A stretch of DNA of 64,000 bases, from NCBI GenBank assembly GCA_030035585.1, contig CM057469.1, positions 15,556,501 to 15,620,500 on the forward strand, written 5' to 3'. Every line of letters starts with the position of its first letter. Position 1 is the first letter of the stretch. The translations under genes were made by a program, and so were the position numbers. Under the pieces are notes generated by a model. The model was not told where the DNA came from. It saw only the letters and a program-made list of their open reading frames with translations, and ran no database searches. Below are positions 55,704 to 64,000 of the stretch, piece by piece. The stretch is from Dugong dugon. Lineage: Eukaryota > Chordata > Mammalia > Sirenia > Dugongidae.

Positions 55704-55915
55704 TGGTGGAGTTCCCGGGTGGTACAAACGGTAATGGGCTCGTTTGCTATCCCAAAGGCTGGAAGTGTGAGTCCATCCACAGGTGCCTGGAAGAAAGTCC
55801 TGGCAATCTACTTCTGAAAAATCAGTGATTGAAAACACTATGGAGCACAGTTCTACTCTGACACACATGGGTTTGCCATGAGTCAGAGTTGACTCGACAG
55901 CAACTGTTTTTTTTT
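55704..55915 (+). mobile_element. Long-form AfroSINE
   Basis: GAGTTCCCGGGTGGTACAAA, GAGTCCATCCACAGGTGCCT, GAAAACACTATGGAGCACAG and GAGTCAGAGTTGACTCGACA. Confidence 0.88.
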
Positions 55916-55969
55916 TTTTCTGGTAAGATTGTTATTAGTTGCCATTGAGGTGGACCCTTGAACCAAAGA

Positions 55970-56155
55970 ATACCAAAACCAAACCCGTTGTAGTTGACTG
56001 GATTCCAACTCAATCGCAACCTTATAGGATAGAGAAGAATTGCCCCACAGGGTTCCCAAGGCTGTAAATCTTTATGGAAGCAGACTGCCACATCTTCTCT
56101 CACAGAGCAGCTGGTGGATTCAAACCGTCAACCTTTCAGTTAGTAGCCCAGTGCT
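55970..56155 (-). mobile_element. AfroSINE (long internal segment)
   Basis: CCAAAACCAAACCCGTTGTA, AGGCTGTAAATCTTTATGGA, TTCAAACCGTCAACCTTTCA. The extreme 5' head is lost. Confidence 0.88.
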
Positions 56156-56369
56156 ATACAGCTATAGCAACCAACTCGGGCCCAGAGATCTGGCCTCCAT
56201 CACCCCTTCCTGTGACCTAATGAGCCCAATGTGCCTGAAAGACAACCACCTCCAAGACTGGAGAGGGGCCAGGACTTCACTCTCCTGCTGGCGGTACAGG
56301 GGAAGCTCAGCAGTGACCACAGGCCATGTCTGGAGGCCAGCTTGGTACAGTGGCTTTGGAGTAATTTGG

Positions 56370-56490
56370 GCCTTTCTCTGTATTGTCGAATATTTCCTGA
56401 TCTGTAGAACTGGGATAATAGTACTTACTTTATAGGATCAGTTGAGATAATACTCATGAAGCATGCCTAGCACCGTGACACTTAATGTTT
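56370..56490 (+). mobile_element. MIR fragment
   Basis: CCTGATCTGTAGAACTGGGA, GGATCAGTTGAGATAATACT and CATGCCTAGCACCGTGACA follow the MIR 3' half. Confidence 0.7.
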
Positions 56491-57639
56491 TCTGAGTTAA
56501 TGAAGGAAAGAATAACAGAAGATCTGATCTCTCATCCCATATATCCCCTTTCTGAAAATCCCAGTGACCTGGCAAAAGAATGACAGAAGAGGAAGGGAGA
56601 TACAGAAAGAAGAAGGGGTAGAAGGTGGATAGAAGAACAGGGAAGAGTATTGTCAGGGCCTGCTTAGGGCGTCTGCACCAGAGTCCTGACCAACTAACGG
56701 GCCAGCCCCACCGACAGAGAATCTAACCCAGAACTCCTCTTTGGAGCAGTCCCAAGAATACTTTCTACTTCAACACCTGGGATGTACATCCAAGATGAAA
56801 CAGCCATGCTTTTCCTGAGGTTGTCTATTAGCATTGTAGAAGGGAGGTAGGTAGAAGGGGGACTGTGCTTGGAAAGATTCTCCCATTAAAGGGCCCACTT
56901 TGAGTCAGTGATGGTAAATGGCCCTTGTGAAATCAGGGGGCAGGGGCTGGGAGCCAGAAGACCTGGTCCTCTGCACCTGGCGAGTGAGTCACGTGGAGCA
57001 ATCCCAGTAGGGTTTCTCTCTCTATAAAGCTAACTCAGTGACATCCAATTCAACACACAGGTAAGGAGAGTCCAGCATGGTGCCTTTTACATAGTAAATG
57101 TACAAACTAGAAAATACACTTGAGCAGATGAATGAATGAGAGAAATGGGCTCCTGCTCTGGAGGACTTTGTAATCTAGTAGGAGAAGCAGGCACATAAAC
57201 CCTAACTGTCTACAAATCAGGATGAAATGGAGCCTTAAATGAGGCCCAAAGGGCAGAGGAAGGACTGGTGATTTCTTCAGAGAGAGTGGAAACCTCATAG
57301 AGTAGCTTTCACGTCCCCCTTTTCAGTTAGACAGGGCCTGGGCATCGTCGGGTAGCTCTAGAAAGGCTAAACCGCTTGTCTGCTAAATGCGGAACCATTT
57401 TCAACCCTGCCAGCTTAGGGTATCCTAACGGACCTTGCAGGATGAGTTTACTGCCCCCTTTATCTGAGGTCCCTTTATCTGCGCCCCCTGCTTCTGACTC
57501 AGGATGTGTTAGGGAGGCTAGCAGAGGCCAGGGGCTGGGCTGTTTAACAAACCTGGTACAGGGTCTAGCACATAGCAGGGGGCAATAAATACATACCTTT
57601 GATGACGACTGGAGGGAAAGCGAGAAATACGGCAGGCAA
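56491..57639. other. MIXL1 upstream region, mostly non-repeat
   Basis: Short MIR/L2-like tails occur near 57075-57140 and 57550-57595 (GTCTAGCACATAGCAGGGGG). No gene is seen. It is a natural place for distal promoter elements of MIXL1. Confidence 0.45.
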
Positions 57640-57940
57640 AGGCCCTCGGCCAATCCGGACGGGCGATCGGACCCCCAGGAAAGAGGCTCTGCCCGCAGTC
57701 ACCTCACGCACTCAGGCCCCTCTGGACTGCCCCTCCCCAGCAAGCCTTCTCTGGGGGATGTTGATTGCGGTGGGTGGCTAGGCGGATGGACGGGGGAGGG
57801 GGCGCGAGGGGGCCGGGACCCAAGTTCACGCCTCCCTTCCTCCATCCCACGGTCAGCGGAAACGATTATTCCCCACAGCGTCTGGCGGGGCTGGGGCGGG
57901 CTCGCACCCGGAGGAGACACGGGCCTCCCCGCGTCCCCCT

Positions 57941-57948
57941 CTTTGATC
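57941..57948 (+). promoter_or_regulatory. MIXL1: Candidate TCF/LEF site
   Basis: CTTTGATC fits the TCF/LEF core (CTTTGWW) and sits about 60 bases upstream of the TATA box. A single match could be chance. Confidence 0.35.
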
Positions 57949-57998
57949 GCGCCGCCACCCCCGGCCCGGCCCGGCCCCCTCCCTCGGCCCGGGGCCTG

Positions 57999-58003
57999 TA
58001 TAA
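57999..58003 (+). promoter_or_regulatory. MIXL1: TATA box of MIXL1
   Basis: TATAACTA begins 51 bases upstream of the ATG, predicting a transcription start near 58029 and a very short 5' UTR of about 20 bases. Confidence 0.65.
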
Positions 58004-58049
58004 CTAGAGGGCGTCCCCCTCCCGGGCGGTGCACTGGGGTCTCGCAGCG

Positions 58050-58463
58050 ATGGCCGCAGGGGAGTCCAACCAGTTCCAGTTCGGGGAGAGCGCCCCGGCC
58101 CCCGGGTACCGGCCAGCCCCCGCCGCCGGGACCTTCCTGCCTCCCCCTCGCCCCGCGGCCGCCCTGCTCCCCGCTCCGCCCCCGGGCCCTGGCCCCCTGC
58201 GCTGCTCCCCGGCAACGGCGACCTTCGCGGGCTTTTCCTGGAGGGGTCCCAGGCCCTCCGCGCCGCCCCATGCCGGCCTGGGCCCGCCGGCGCCCCCAAC
58301 AGGCGCGGCCGCCCCGTCGGCGTCGCAGCGCCGCAAGCGTACGTCGTTCAGCGCCGAGCAGCTGCAGCTGCTGGAGCTCGTCTTCCGCCGGACCATGTAC
58401 CCCGACATCCACCTGCGCGAGCGCCTGGCCGCGCTCACCTTGCTCCCTGAGTCCAGGATCCAG
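58050..58463 (+). CDS. MIXL1: MIXL1 exon 1 (Mix paired-like homeobox), coding part
   Basis: MIXL1 is a nuclear homeodomain transcription factor acting in primitive-streak mesendoderm and definitive endoderm formation. ATG at 58050 opens 138 codons ending ...LLPESRIQ, with donor CAG|GTGAG at 58463/58464 (phase 0). Residues 1-90 are Pro/Ala-rich. The homeodomain starts at Q93 ([20 protein letters not shown]) and is cut after homeodomain position 46, the usual Q|V intron site. The start is chosen because it matches the human N-terminus (MAAGES for MATAES) and follows a TATA box; an upstream in-frame GTG is not needed. Oddities are Met at homeodomain position 24 (Arg in human) and an extra segment LRCSPATA before TFAGF. 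Confidence 0.96.
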
Positions 58464-58599
58464 GTGAGCGGCTCGGCCAGCCCGTCGGTTCACAGTTCGC
58501 TCTGGAGCGGAGGCAGTGGGAGGAGAAGACTGGATCCCGGGCTTCTGAGGCCAGACCCCAGCGCCCACTTGCGACCCTAGTGCCCACTTGCGACCCTAG

Positions 58600-58990
58600 T
58601 ACCCACGCATTGCATTGGGCAAGTTGCTTACCTTGAGCCTCCGTGTCTTGGGCTGTAAAATAGGGATAACATAACAGAACCTACTGTCTAGTAAAGGAGC
58701 CCTGGTGGCGCAGTGGTTAAGCGCTAGGCTGCCAACTGAAATGTCGGCGGTTCGAAACCACCAGCGGTTCTGTGGGAGAAAGATGTGGCAATCTGTTTCT
58801 GTAAAGATTTACAGCCTTGGAAACCCTATGGGACAGGTCTACTCTATCCAATAGGGTCGCGACGAGTCGTAATCGAATTGAAGGCTATATATACATATAT
58901 ATACACACACATTTGGGGGTCGGGGGGGCGGGTTACCCCCTGGGTGATTGTGAGGCTTACATGAAATTTTTCAGGCACGCACTCAATATA
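58600..58990 (+). mobile_element. MIR split by an AfroSINE in the MIXL1 intron
   Basis: The left part (about 58600-58696) has GGGCAAGTTGCTTACCTTGA and GGGCTGTAAAATAGGGATAA. The right part (about 58930-58990) resumes with CCCTGGGTGATTGTGAGGCT and TCAGGCACGCACTCAATA. The AfroSINE at 58697 lies between. Confidence 0.8.
58697..58890 (+). mobile_element. AfroSINE, near consensus, in the MIXL1 intron
   Basis: AGGAGCCCTGGTGGCGCAGTG, GTGGCAATCTGTTTCTGTAA, GGTCGCGACGAGTCGTAATC. Retained CpGs suggest it is among the younger copies. An AT dinucleotide run (TATATATACATATATATACA) follows. Confidence 0.92.
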
Positions 58991-59173
58991 TTATCTTACT
59001 ATGAAATATAACAAGTGCCCCTGCAAGAAGGCTAGCAGGGCCTCTGAAATAGTCAGAAAAGTAAAACTCCAACAGGAAGGTGATAGAAAGTACTTTTGGG
59101 CCTTTTCCTCGTCCAGGGTGAGGGGTCAGATGAGGTGCAGTTGGGGTTTGCCTCTGGCTTTGAGTTTGGAATA

Positions 59174-59265
59174 CACGTTGCCGTGGAGTCGATTCCGACA
59201 CATAGCGACCCTACAGGACAGAGTAGAACTACCCCGTAGGGTTTCCAAGGGCACGGCTGGCTCAC
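59174..59265 (-). mobile_element. AfroSINE tail half in the MIXL1 intron
   Basis: CGTTGCCGTGGAGTCGATTC, GGACAGAGTAGAACTACCCC and GGGTTTCCAAGGGCACGGCT; the head is missing. Confidence 0.88.
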
Positions 59266-59554
59266 CAGCTGACTCCCTCGGCCTCTTTCTTGGCAGGTAT
59301 TGGTTGTGGGATTTTGGTTCAAAAGGATGTTGCTTCTGGGGGTAAAGCCAGAACTTGCCTTCTTGCCACAGTTTGAACCGAACTCCTGCCTTAAAACAAA
59401 ATCTAGTGCAAGGTGCTTTTACTGCTTGAAGTAAATTAAATCAGAGTCCTGGAGCTTGGTGGTAATGGGAAGCCTACCTTTTTGCCTATTAGTCTGTAGT
59501 AGGCAAATTAGTCCTTGTTCTGTATCCAAGTGGTTTTATGCAAAAAGAAAAAAA

Positions 59555-59797
59555 ACCAAACCAGTTGCTATTGAGTCGATTCCAACTCATGGCTGGAGTC
59601 ATGGTGACCCCATCCATGCGTGTGGGAGTAGAACTGTGCTCCATAGGGCTTTCAATATCCGTGATCTTTCAGAAGTATATCGCCAGCCAGGAAGAGCTAG
59701 GCCTTTCTTCTGAGCTGCCTCTGGGTGGATTCAAACCACCAACTTTTCAGTTAGTAGCTGAGTGCATAAGCATTTGCTCTACCGGGGGATTCCCACA
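59555..59797 (-). mobile_element. Long-form AfroSINE in the MIXL1 intron
   Basis: CTATTGAGTCGATTCCAACT, GGAGTAGAACTGTGCTCCAT, GCCTCTGGGTGGATTCAAAC. Two small internal duplications (CATGGCTGGAGTCATGG and CAGCCAGGAAGAGCTAGG areas) lengthen it. Confidence 0.9.
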
Positions 59798-60387
59798 GTT
59801 CTAAGTAGAAGTCCTCATTTTCACACTGGAAGAGAGTGGACTTGTTTTCTCTGCATCCCTGGTGGTAGTTCACCTGTTAGTTTCAAAAGTTGGCAGAAAA
59901 TTTGTGGGGAAATGGTGAACAGAAGATTTTGTCCACAGAAGTGAAGTTCACTCAGCAAAATATCTCCTTGAATAATTTGACAAGGGAGTACAGACTTTAA
60001 AAAACTGATTTTCTGTATCATTTTCACATCTATCATCTTTAAGTGTAGTAGCATGTTTTCCTAAGAATTCTAAGTGCTTCTACTTCTAAATAGAATTTGT
60101 AGGAATTTTAATTGCTTCTATCTACTTCTGGGGCCCCATTTTTTTCATTGCAAATGTCCCTATAGCATATAGATAGAACTAGGCAGTATTCCAGTTTTGC
60201 ATATGGGAATGGTGAGGCAGAGAAAACCAGGTGCTCTGTGCTTCCAACCACCAGCCCAAGTGCTTTCTGAAAACCACAGGGCCTCTGGATCAGGAAATGT
60301 TAAACTGGAACTGATGATGATGAACTGTGAACACAACAGCAGCAGAAGCACTTCAACCAAAAGCAGTCCTTTTCTCCCCTCTTCCAG

Positions 60388-60693
60388 GTGTGGTTCCAGA
60401 ACAGGCGTGCCAAGTCACGGCGGCAAAGTGGGAAATCCTTTCAGTCCTCAGCCAGGCCAGGGCTTTTCCTCAACCACTCTGCTCCTGGAACTGAAGCAAA
60501 ATGTTTGAAGCCCCAGCTGCCTCTCGAGGTAGATGTGAACTGCCTGCCCAATCCCAACAGGGGTGGAGGGGGCCTCTCTGACCCTAGCCCCCAAGGCCAG
60601 AGTTTTGACACCTATTCCCCTCTTCCTGAAGACATTGGTTCAAAGCTGGACTCATGGGAGGAACACATCTTTTCTGCCTTTGGTAACTCTTGA
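60388..60693 (+). CDS. MIXL1: MIXL1 exon 2, coding part
   Basis: After acceptor TTCCAG (to 60387) the frame continues [18 protein letters not shown], completing homeodomain helix 3 with Gln at position 50 and the invariant W48, F49, N51 and R53, the Q50 paired-like DNA-binding class. It encodes 101 residues and stops at TGA 60691-60693, so the spliced protein is 239 residues against about 232 in human. The C-terminus includes [19 protein letters not shown] and the acidic [20 protein letters not shown], both very similar to human and probably the activation region. No frameshift or premature stop is seen. Confidence 0.96.
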   Translation: MWFQNRRAKSRRQSGKSFQSSARPGLFLNHSAPGTEAKCLKPQLPLEVDVNCLPNPNRGGGGLSDPSPQGQSFDTYSPLPEDIGSKLDSWEEHIFSAFGNS

Positions 60694-61079
60694 GGACTCG
60701 CGGAGAACTCAGTCTAAACTCAGAGGAGCCACGACTGACGGCCGGGGAGACACATGTCAGAATACTGTCGTTTCTGGCTTCCATGTTAAGGACACTTGCA
60801 TGTCAAGCTTGATGGTGATTCTGACTATCATCTCTCACATTTGAGGGTTCCTTCCCTTTCGGCTCTGAACCTTCCCCATGGCTTGGTCTTAGTGGCACAC
60901 ACCCCCGGGGAGTTCTGGCACTCATTTTTACCTCTGTATCTCCACATCTGCACCCTCAGTTCTGTCTGCATCCTTGCTCCTTCTTGCCATCCTATTCTTA
61001 TTTGGGGGGAGTTGCTCAGAACTCATCTTTTTCACAAGGACCCCTCAACTTGACTCAGTTTCCCCTTGTGCTCCCATCT

Positions 61080-61880
61080 TCTCCTGTTCCCTCCAAGGCT
61101 TATAACCTTAAACTGACTTAAACCCACCTCCTTCAAGCCTCATCCTATCACCAAGATTTACTACTTTCAAAAAAATTGGCCTGTCACCTTTACACTTAAC
61201 TGTAGCTTGGATGACTCTGCATCCAGGTTATTTCAAGAGCCCCCTGCCTCTAGCTTCTCAACTATTCTTTAAATTACCTTCTTTATAAATCTAGTAGCTT
61301 CCAATTGCTACCAAATTATAAAAACCCTTCAGTTATCCTTCCAGATAACCAACTGACATCATCTTTAGCCTACAGGACCAAAAAAAGAAACCCCAAACCT
61401 GTTGCTGTTGAGTCAATTCTCATATTGACCCTAAAGGACAGAGTAGAACTGCCCCATAGGGTTTCCAAGGAGCAGCTGGTGGATTTGAACTGCCAACCTT
61501 TTGGTTAGCAGCCCAGCTCTTAACCACTGTGCCACCAGGGCTCCCTGGACAGCCATGCAAATCTTCTTATGGTCTCCCCTCCACAATTTGTGCCTCTGTC
61601 TCAAAAGCCATTCCTTTCAGTTTTGAAACCAAATTACTACCTCTCTCTCTTTCAAAACACTCAACACTCCTCTTTCTGAAGACCAAAACTTTCTCTAGCC
61701 AGTCCTGATTTTGTACCTGTTACTTCAACCATTCCGGCATTGCTCTTAGCACTTGTTACGGTACTTCTGTGCAACTTTAGTGGATTATTCAGTGTTTTTC
61801 ACAAATGCTTCAATGTAATTCTATTTAATTCTCTCCTATAGGCAGCACTTAGTACAGTGCTTTTCACACCACTATTGTTC
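61080..61880 (+). mobile_element. Diverged L2-like LINE within the MIXL1 3' UTR
   Basis: CAAGCCTCATCCTATCACCA, CCAGTCCTGATTTTGTACCT and GGCAGCACTTAGTACAGTGC are in L2-like order, but similarity is low. The AfroSINE at 61390 interrupts it. Confidence 0.4.
61390..61543 (-). mobile_element. AfroSINE in the MIXL1 3' UTR
   Basis: GTTGCTGTTGAGTCAATTCT, GGACAGAGTAGAACTGCCCC, CCTTTTGGTTAGCAGCCCAG, GTGCCACCAGGGCTCC. It is antisense to the gene, with a small deletion in the tail. Confidence 0.93.
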
Positions 61881-62121
61881 AGTACATATTATGTGACCAT
61901 GAAAAACGTTTCTAAAAGAATTTTAAAAAAAGGAGTTTCTGTAAATGTTTATAGCACAATCAATATTGTAACAGCAAGTCTCTGTGCTGAGAAATTGAAC
62001 TTGGTTAAAAGTATATCTTTGCTTGTTCAAAGTTTAGTAACACATTTATGAGTGTTTTGGTTTTGGGAGCTTTCTCTTTCCCAATTTGTACATTTTAATG
62101 TATGTAAACAAGTGTTCCAAA

Positions 62122-62127
62122 ATTAAA
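62122..62127 (+). terminator. MIXL1: Probable MIXL1 polyadenylation signal
   Basis: ATTAAA, the common variant hexamer, within AAAATTAAAAACATTG, followed by a T/G-rich stretch (TTGATATTTTGAGGGTTTTT). Confidence 0.5.
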
Positions 62128-62145
62128 AACATTGATATTTTGAGG

Positions 62146-62882
62146 GTTTTTAAACTCCTGAGGGCCAAAGGAAACTGTATAGGAGGTAACTGGGTAACTG
62201 CAGGTAAGGTTTCTCTGTAAACTATGGCTTAGAGTAGGCTCGTGGGAAGCCATAGCTAGGGCCAGGACGCCATGTCTTGGTGGTCACTAAGAGTTCAAAC
62301 TATACTGCATGCCTTACAGATTGTATGCACCAGTTGCCCTAATGTTCATGTTATTCAAATGGTCTGCACTTTTCAGAGTAGCAAATCCACTATTAAAAGC
62401 AATTAGGAGAACACAGTGCAGGCTCTAGTAGCAAACAGGACTTTGGAGCCATTTGAAAACTGTCTGAAACCAAAAATGAGATTACTAAACATCAGCTAAT
62501 ATTTTATGTGCTTACTATGAGCCACACATTGTGCTTGGGGCCTGCCATGTGGGTGGCCAGGAAGTCTCACAATCACAGAGAGCTTCACATTCAGACCTGT
62601 GACATGGCCCAACAAAATGATGCAAATACATTCACAAGGCTGAAAAACATGTACCATAAAACTTTACAGTCACCTAAGAGTCACATTTAAAATCTTTAAG
62701 TAGCTTATGAATTGTACTATTGCATTTATATTGTGTTAAATTCTATTTTTCCAAGTGAACAATTAAAAAATAGAAATATTTAAATCTTGTCATATTTTTA
62801 ATTTTTGAAAACTGTGGGATTCTCTAAAATCAGAAGTGGCCTATACCTCTCTCAACTTCTAAGGGTCCCTAACTGCTAAATG
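62146..62882. other. Downstream flank of MIXL1, nothing firm
   Basis: Around 62490-62560 (TATTTTATGTGCTTACTATGAG) is a weak MIR/L2-like tail. The rest is AT-rich and unassigned. Confidence 0.35.
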
Positions 62883-63040
62883 TTACAGGCATCACCTCTT
62901 TAATCCTCACAATTACCATGTAAGGCAAGGGCTATTACTCCCATTTTAGAGATGAAGAAACTTAATCTCAGTAGCTGGCGTACAATCACAGAGCTAGTAA
63001 GTAGCATGGCCAGGATTCAAACCTAGGACTAGCTAGCCCA
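62883..63040 (-). mobile_element. MIR SINE
   Basis: CTCTTTAATCCTCACAATTA, CATTTTAGAGATGAAGAAAC, CACAGAGCTAGTAAGTAGCA and AGGATTCAAACCTAGGAC are the inverse MIR consensus. Confidence 0.88.
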
Positions 63041-63229
63041 CACACGTGTCTACCACCAGATAATGCCTCATATGTTGGACTGGCCTTTCGATAGCCAGGA
63101 CTTATGATACAGTAATGTGATAGGTTTAGAATAACTCCCAAATCAGACTTTCTACATCTAAATGAGTATTGCTTCACCTTTCAAAGCAATCATTATGGAA
63201 GCCCATACTCTTATTCCAATGACACTAAC

Positions 63230-63770
63230 ATTGCTTAGCGCTCCATTCACCAGTATCTATTTGGTGTCTATGAACACAGGGCCTGGGAATAAAATGGGGA
63301 ACAAAAATAAGCAGGACCTCCCCTCATGGAGCAAAGATGCCAGTATGGAGACAAAAGATCACTCCAAGAAATATAAAATTGAAAAGGTGACAAATGCTGG
63401 AAGGAGGGGATCTGGAGACATTATAACAGATGTGGATGGTTAAGGAAAGTTGCAGCTCAGGAGTTCCCAAGATGAAGAGGGTGGAAAACAGAGCACTGCA
63501 TGTGTGAAGACCCCATGGAGTAAGGAGCAGGTTGGCGAAGCAGGTAGGGGAGGCCGGACCAGCATGGCTTTGTAGGCCAGGTAAAGGAGTTCTGAACTTG
63601 TCATGAGCCATAAATGACCTCAAAGTCTTTAGATGAGGGGATAACATGACCAATTTTGCATTTTAAGAAGATCACTCCAGCTGCAGGGTGGAAAGTACAT
63701 CTGAGGAGGGCTGAGTGGAAGCAGGAAGTCAGGAGATACCCGCAGCGGTCCCGGCTGGTCGTGGTGGTAA
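63230..63770 (+). mobile_element. Ancient interspersed repeat, family not assigned
   Basis: AACACAGGGCCTGGGAATAA, GGCTTTGTAGGCCAGGTAAA, GATAACATGACCAATTTTGC and AAGATCACTCCAGCTGCAGG follow a pattern familiar from many mammalian genomes. I cannot name it with certainty. The rest to 64000 is unassigned. Confidence 0.45.
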
Positions 63771-64000
63771 CAGCGCGAGAGTAATGGGGTCATGGAGATG
63801 GAGGGAGGCGCATGGATTCAAGAGAAAACGTTTAGCAGGCTAATCTTTTTGAAGATTCTCAATGATAGTGAGTGAACCTGAATTCTGGAACTAGGTTAAA
63901 GTAATTCAGAACCAAATCTAGATAAATAAAAAGCAGGTGGTATGCTTGCTTGTTTGCTCAGTCTGGCTTTGATAGCTTTCTTTAGAGTTTCAGAAATACG

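Larger units (their letters stand above)
57640..58600 (+). promoter_or_regulatory. MIXL1: CpG island and MIXL1 promoter
   Basis: CpG density rises sharply from about 57640 and stays high through exon 1. A CCAAT box lies at 57650-57654, a TCF/LEF-type CTTTGATC at 57941-57948 and a TATAA box at 57999-58003. In other vertebrates MIXL1 is switched on by Nodal/Activin (SMAD2/3-FOXH1), BMP and WNT in the primitive streak, which a TCF site would fit. I did not find a clear FOXH1 site in the proximal 300 bases. Confidence 0.75.
58464..60387 (+). other. MIXL1: MIXL1 intron 1
   Basis: The 1924-base intron begins GTGAGC and ends CTCTTCCAG. It holds a MIR split by an AfroSINE and two further SINEs (59174-59265, 59555-59797). 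The remainder, including 59800-60380, has no recognised feature. Confidence 0.93.
60694..62145 (+). other. MIXL1: MIXL1 3' UTR
   Basis: It extends from the stop codon to just past an ATTAAA at 62122-62127, about 1.45 kb including a 150-base SINE. Much of 61080-61880 looks like an exapted, diverged L2-like LINE. The end is inferred from the polyadenylation signal and should be treated as approximate. Confidence 0.6.

Noticed and set aside
57699..58568. A 289-codon minus-strand frame opposite MIXL1 exon 1
   Set aside because: It is the antisense shadow of the GC-rich homeobox exon, with Gly/Arg-rich low-complexity translation and no domain.
63100..64000. Possible LIN9 3' UTR at the right edge
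   Set aside because: LIN9 is expected next in mammals, but nothing here can be recognised as LIN9 sequence, and most of the stretch looks like an ancient repeat.
1..64000. CRISPR arrays, bacterial operons or a novel multi-gene defence system
   Set aside because: The window is vertebrate DNA with spliced genes and mammalian retrotransposons. The recurring units are dispersed SINEs, not spaced arrays.

Overview
This window is mammalian nuclear DNA, almost certainly from a paenungulate and most simply an elephant. The interspersed repeats show this. There are about 40 copies or fragments of tRNA-headed AfroSINE-type elements (heads reading like GCCCTGGTGGCGCAGTGG, tails like GAGTCGGAATCGACTCGACG). 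There are also several BovB/RTE LINE fragments and L1 elements with a long, distinctive 3' UTR. BovB, AfroSINEs and this L1 type together point to Afrotheria. The species is inferred from repeats alone.

Two protein-coding genes can be supported. At the left edge, on the minus strand, is the first coding exon of ACBD3 (2282-2561), with its CpG-island promoter to the right and part of intron 1 to the left; the remaining exons lie outside the window. At the right, on the plus strand, is a complete two-exon MIXL1 gene: exon 1 coding 58050-58463, intron 58464-60387, exon 2 coding 60388-60693, then a 3' UTR to about 62145. Spliced, it gives a 239-residue paired-type homeodomain protein. ACBD3(-) followed by MIXL1(+) is the conserved mammalian order at human 1q42.12. 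LIN9, the next gene in other mammals, probably starts just beyond the right edge.

The 55 kb between the genes is mostly layered retrotransposon debris. The main blocks are: (1) 6.3-14.3 kb: LTRs, a hAT miniature element, and an LTR at 8617-14258 split by two L1 insertions that themselves carry further insertions. (2) 15.1-22.9 kb: many SINEs and L1 3' ends. (3) 23.5-33.95 kb: L1 and BovB elements inserted into one another, ending in a rearranged BovB. (4) 34.97-37.94 kb: a complete MaLR-type provirus interrupted by a younger solo LTR, both with 5-bp target duplications. (5) 38-57 kb: MIR, L2, hAT and Tigger-like relics, more SINEs and L1 fragments. Stretches with no recognised repeat (roughly 3.1-5.1, 18.0-19.1, 41.0-42.1, 50.0-51.0, 55.1-55.7 and 56.5-57.6 kb) are where conserved regulatory DNA for MIXL1 or ACBD3 could lie.

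No rRNA or functional tRNA gene, CRISPR array or prokaryotic-type feature is present. No new multi-gene system was found. The most notable observations are the nested elements dated by target duplications, the permuted BovB reading frame, and a SINE subfamily with a tRNA-Gly-like head. Repeat family names come from remembered consensus patterns, not a database search, so boundaries are accurate to a few to a few tens of bases unless a target-site duplication is quoted.
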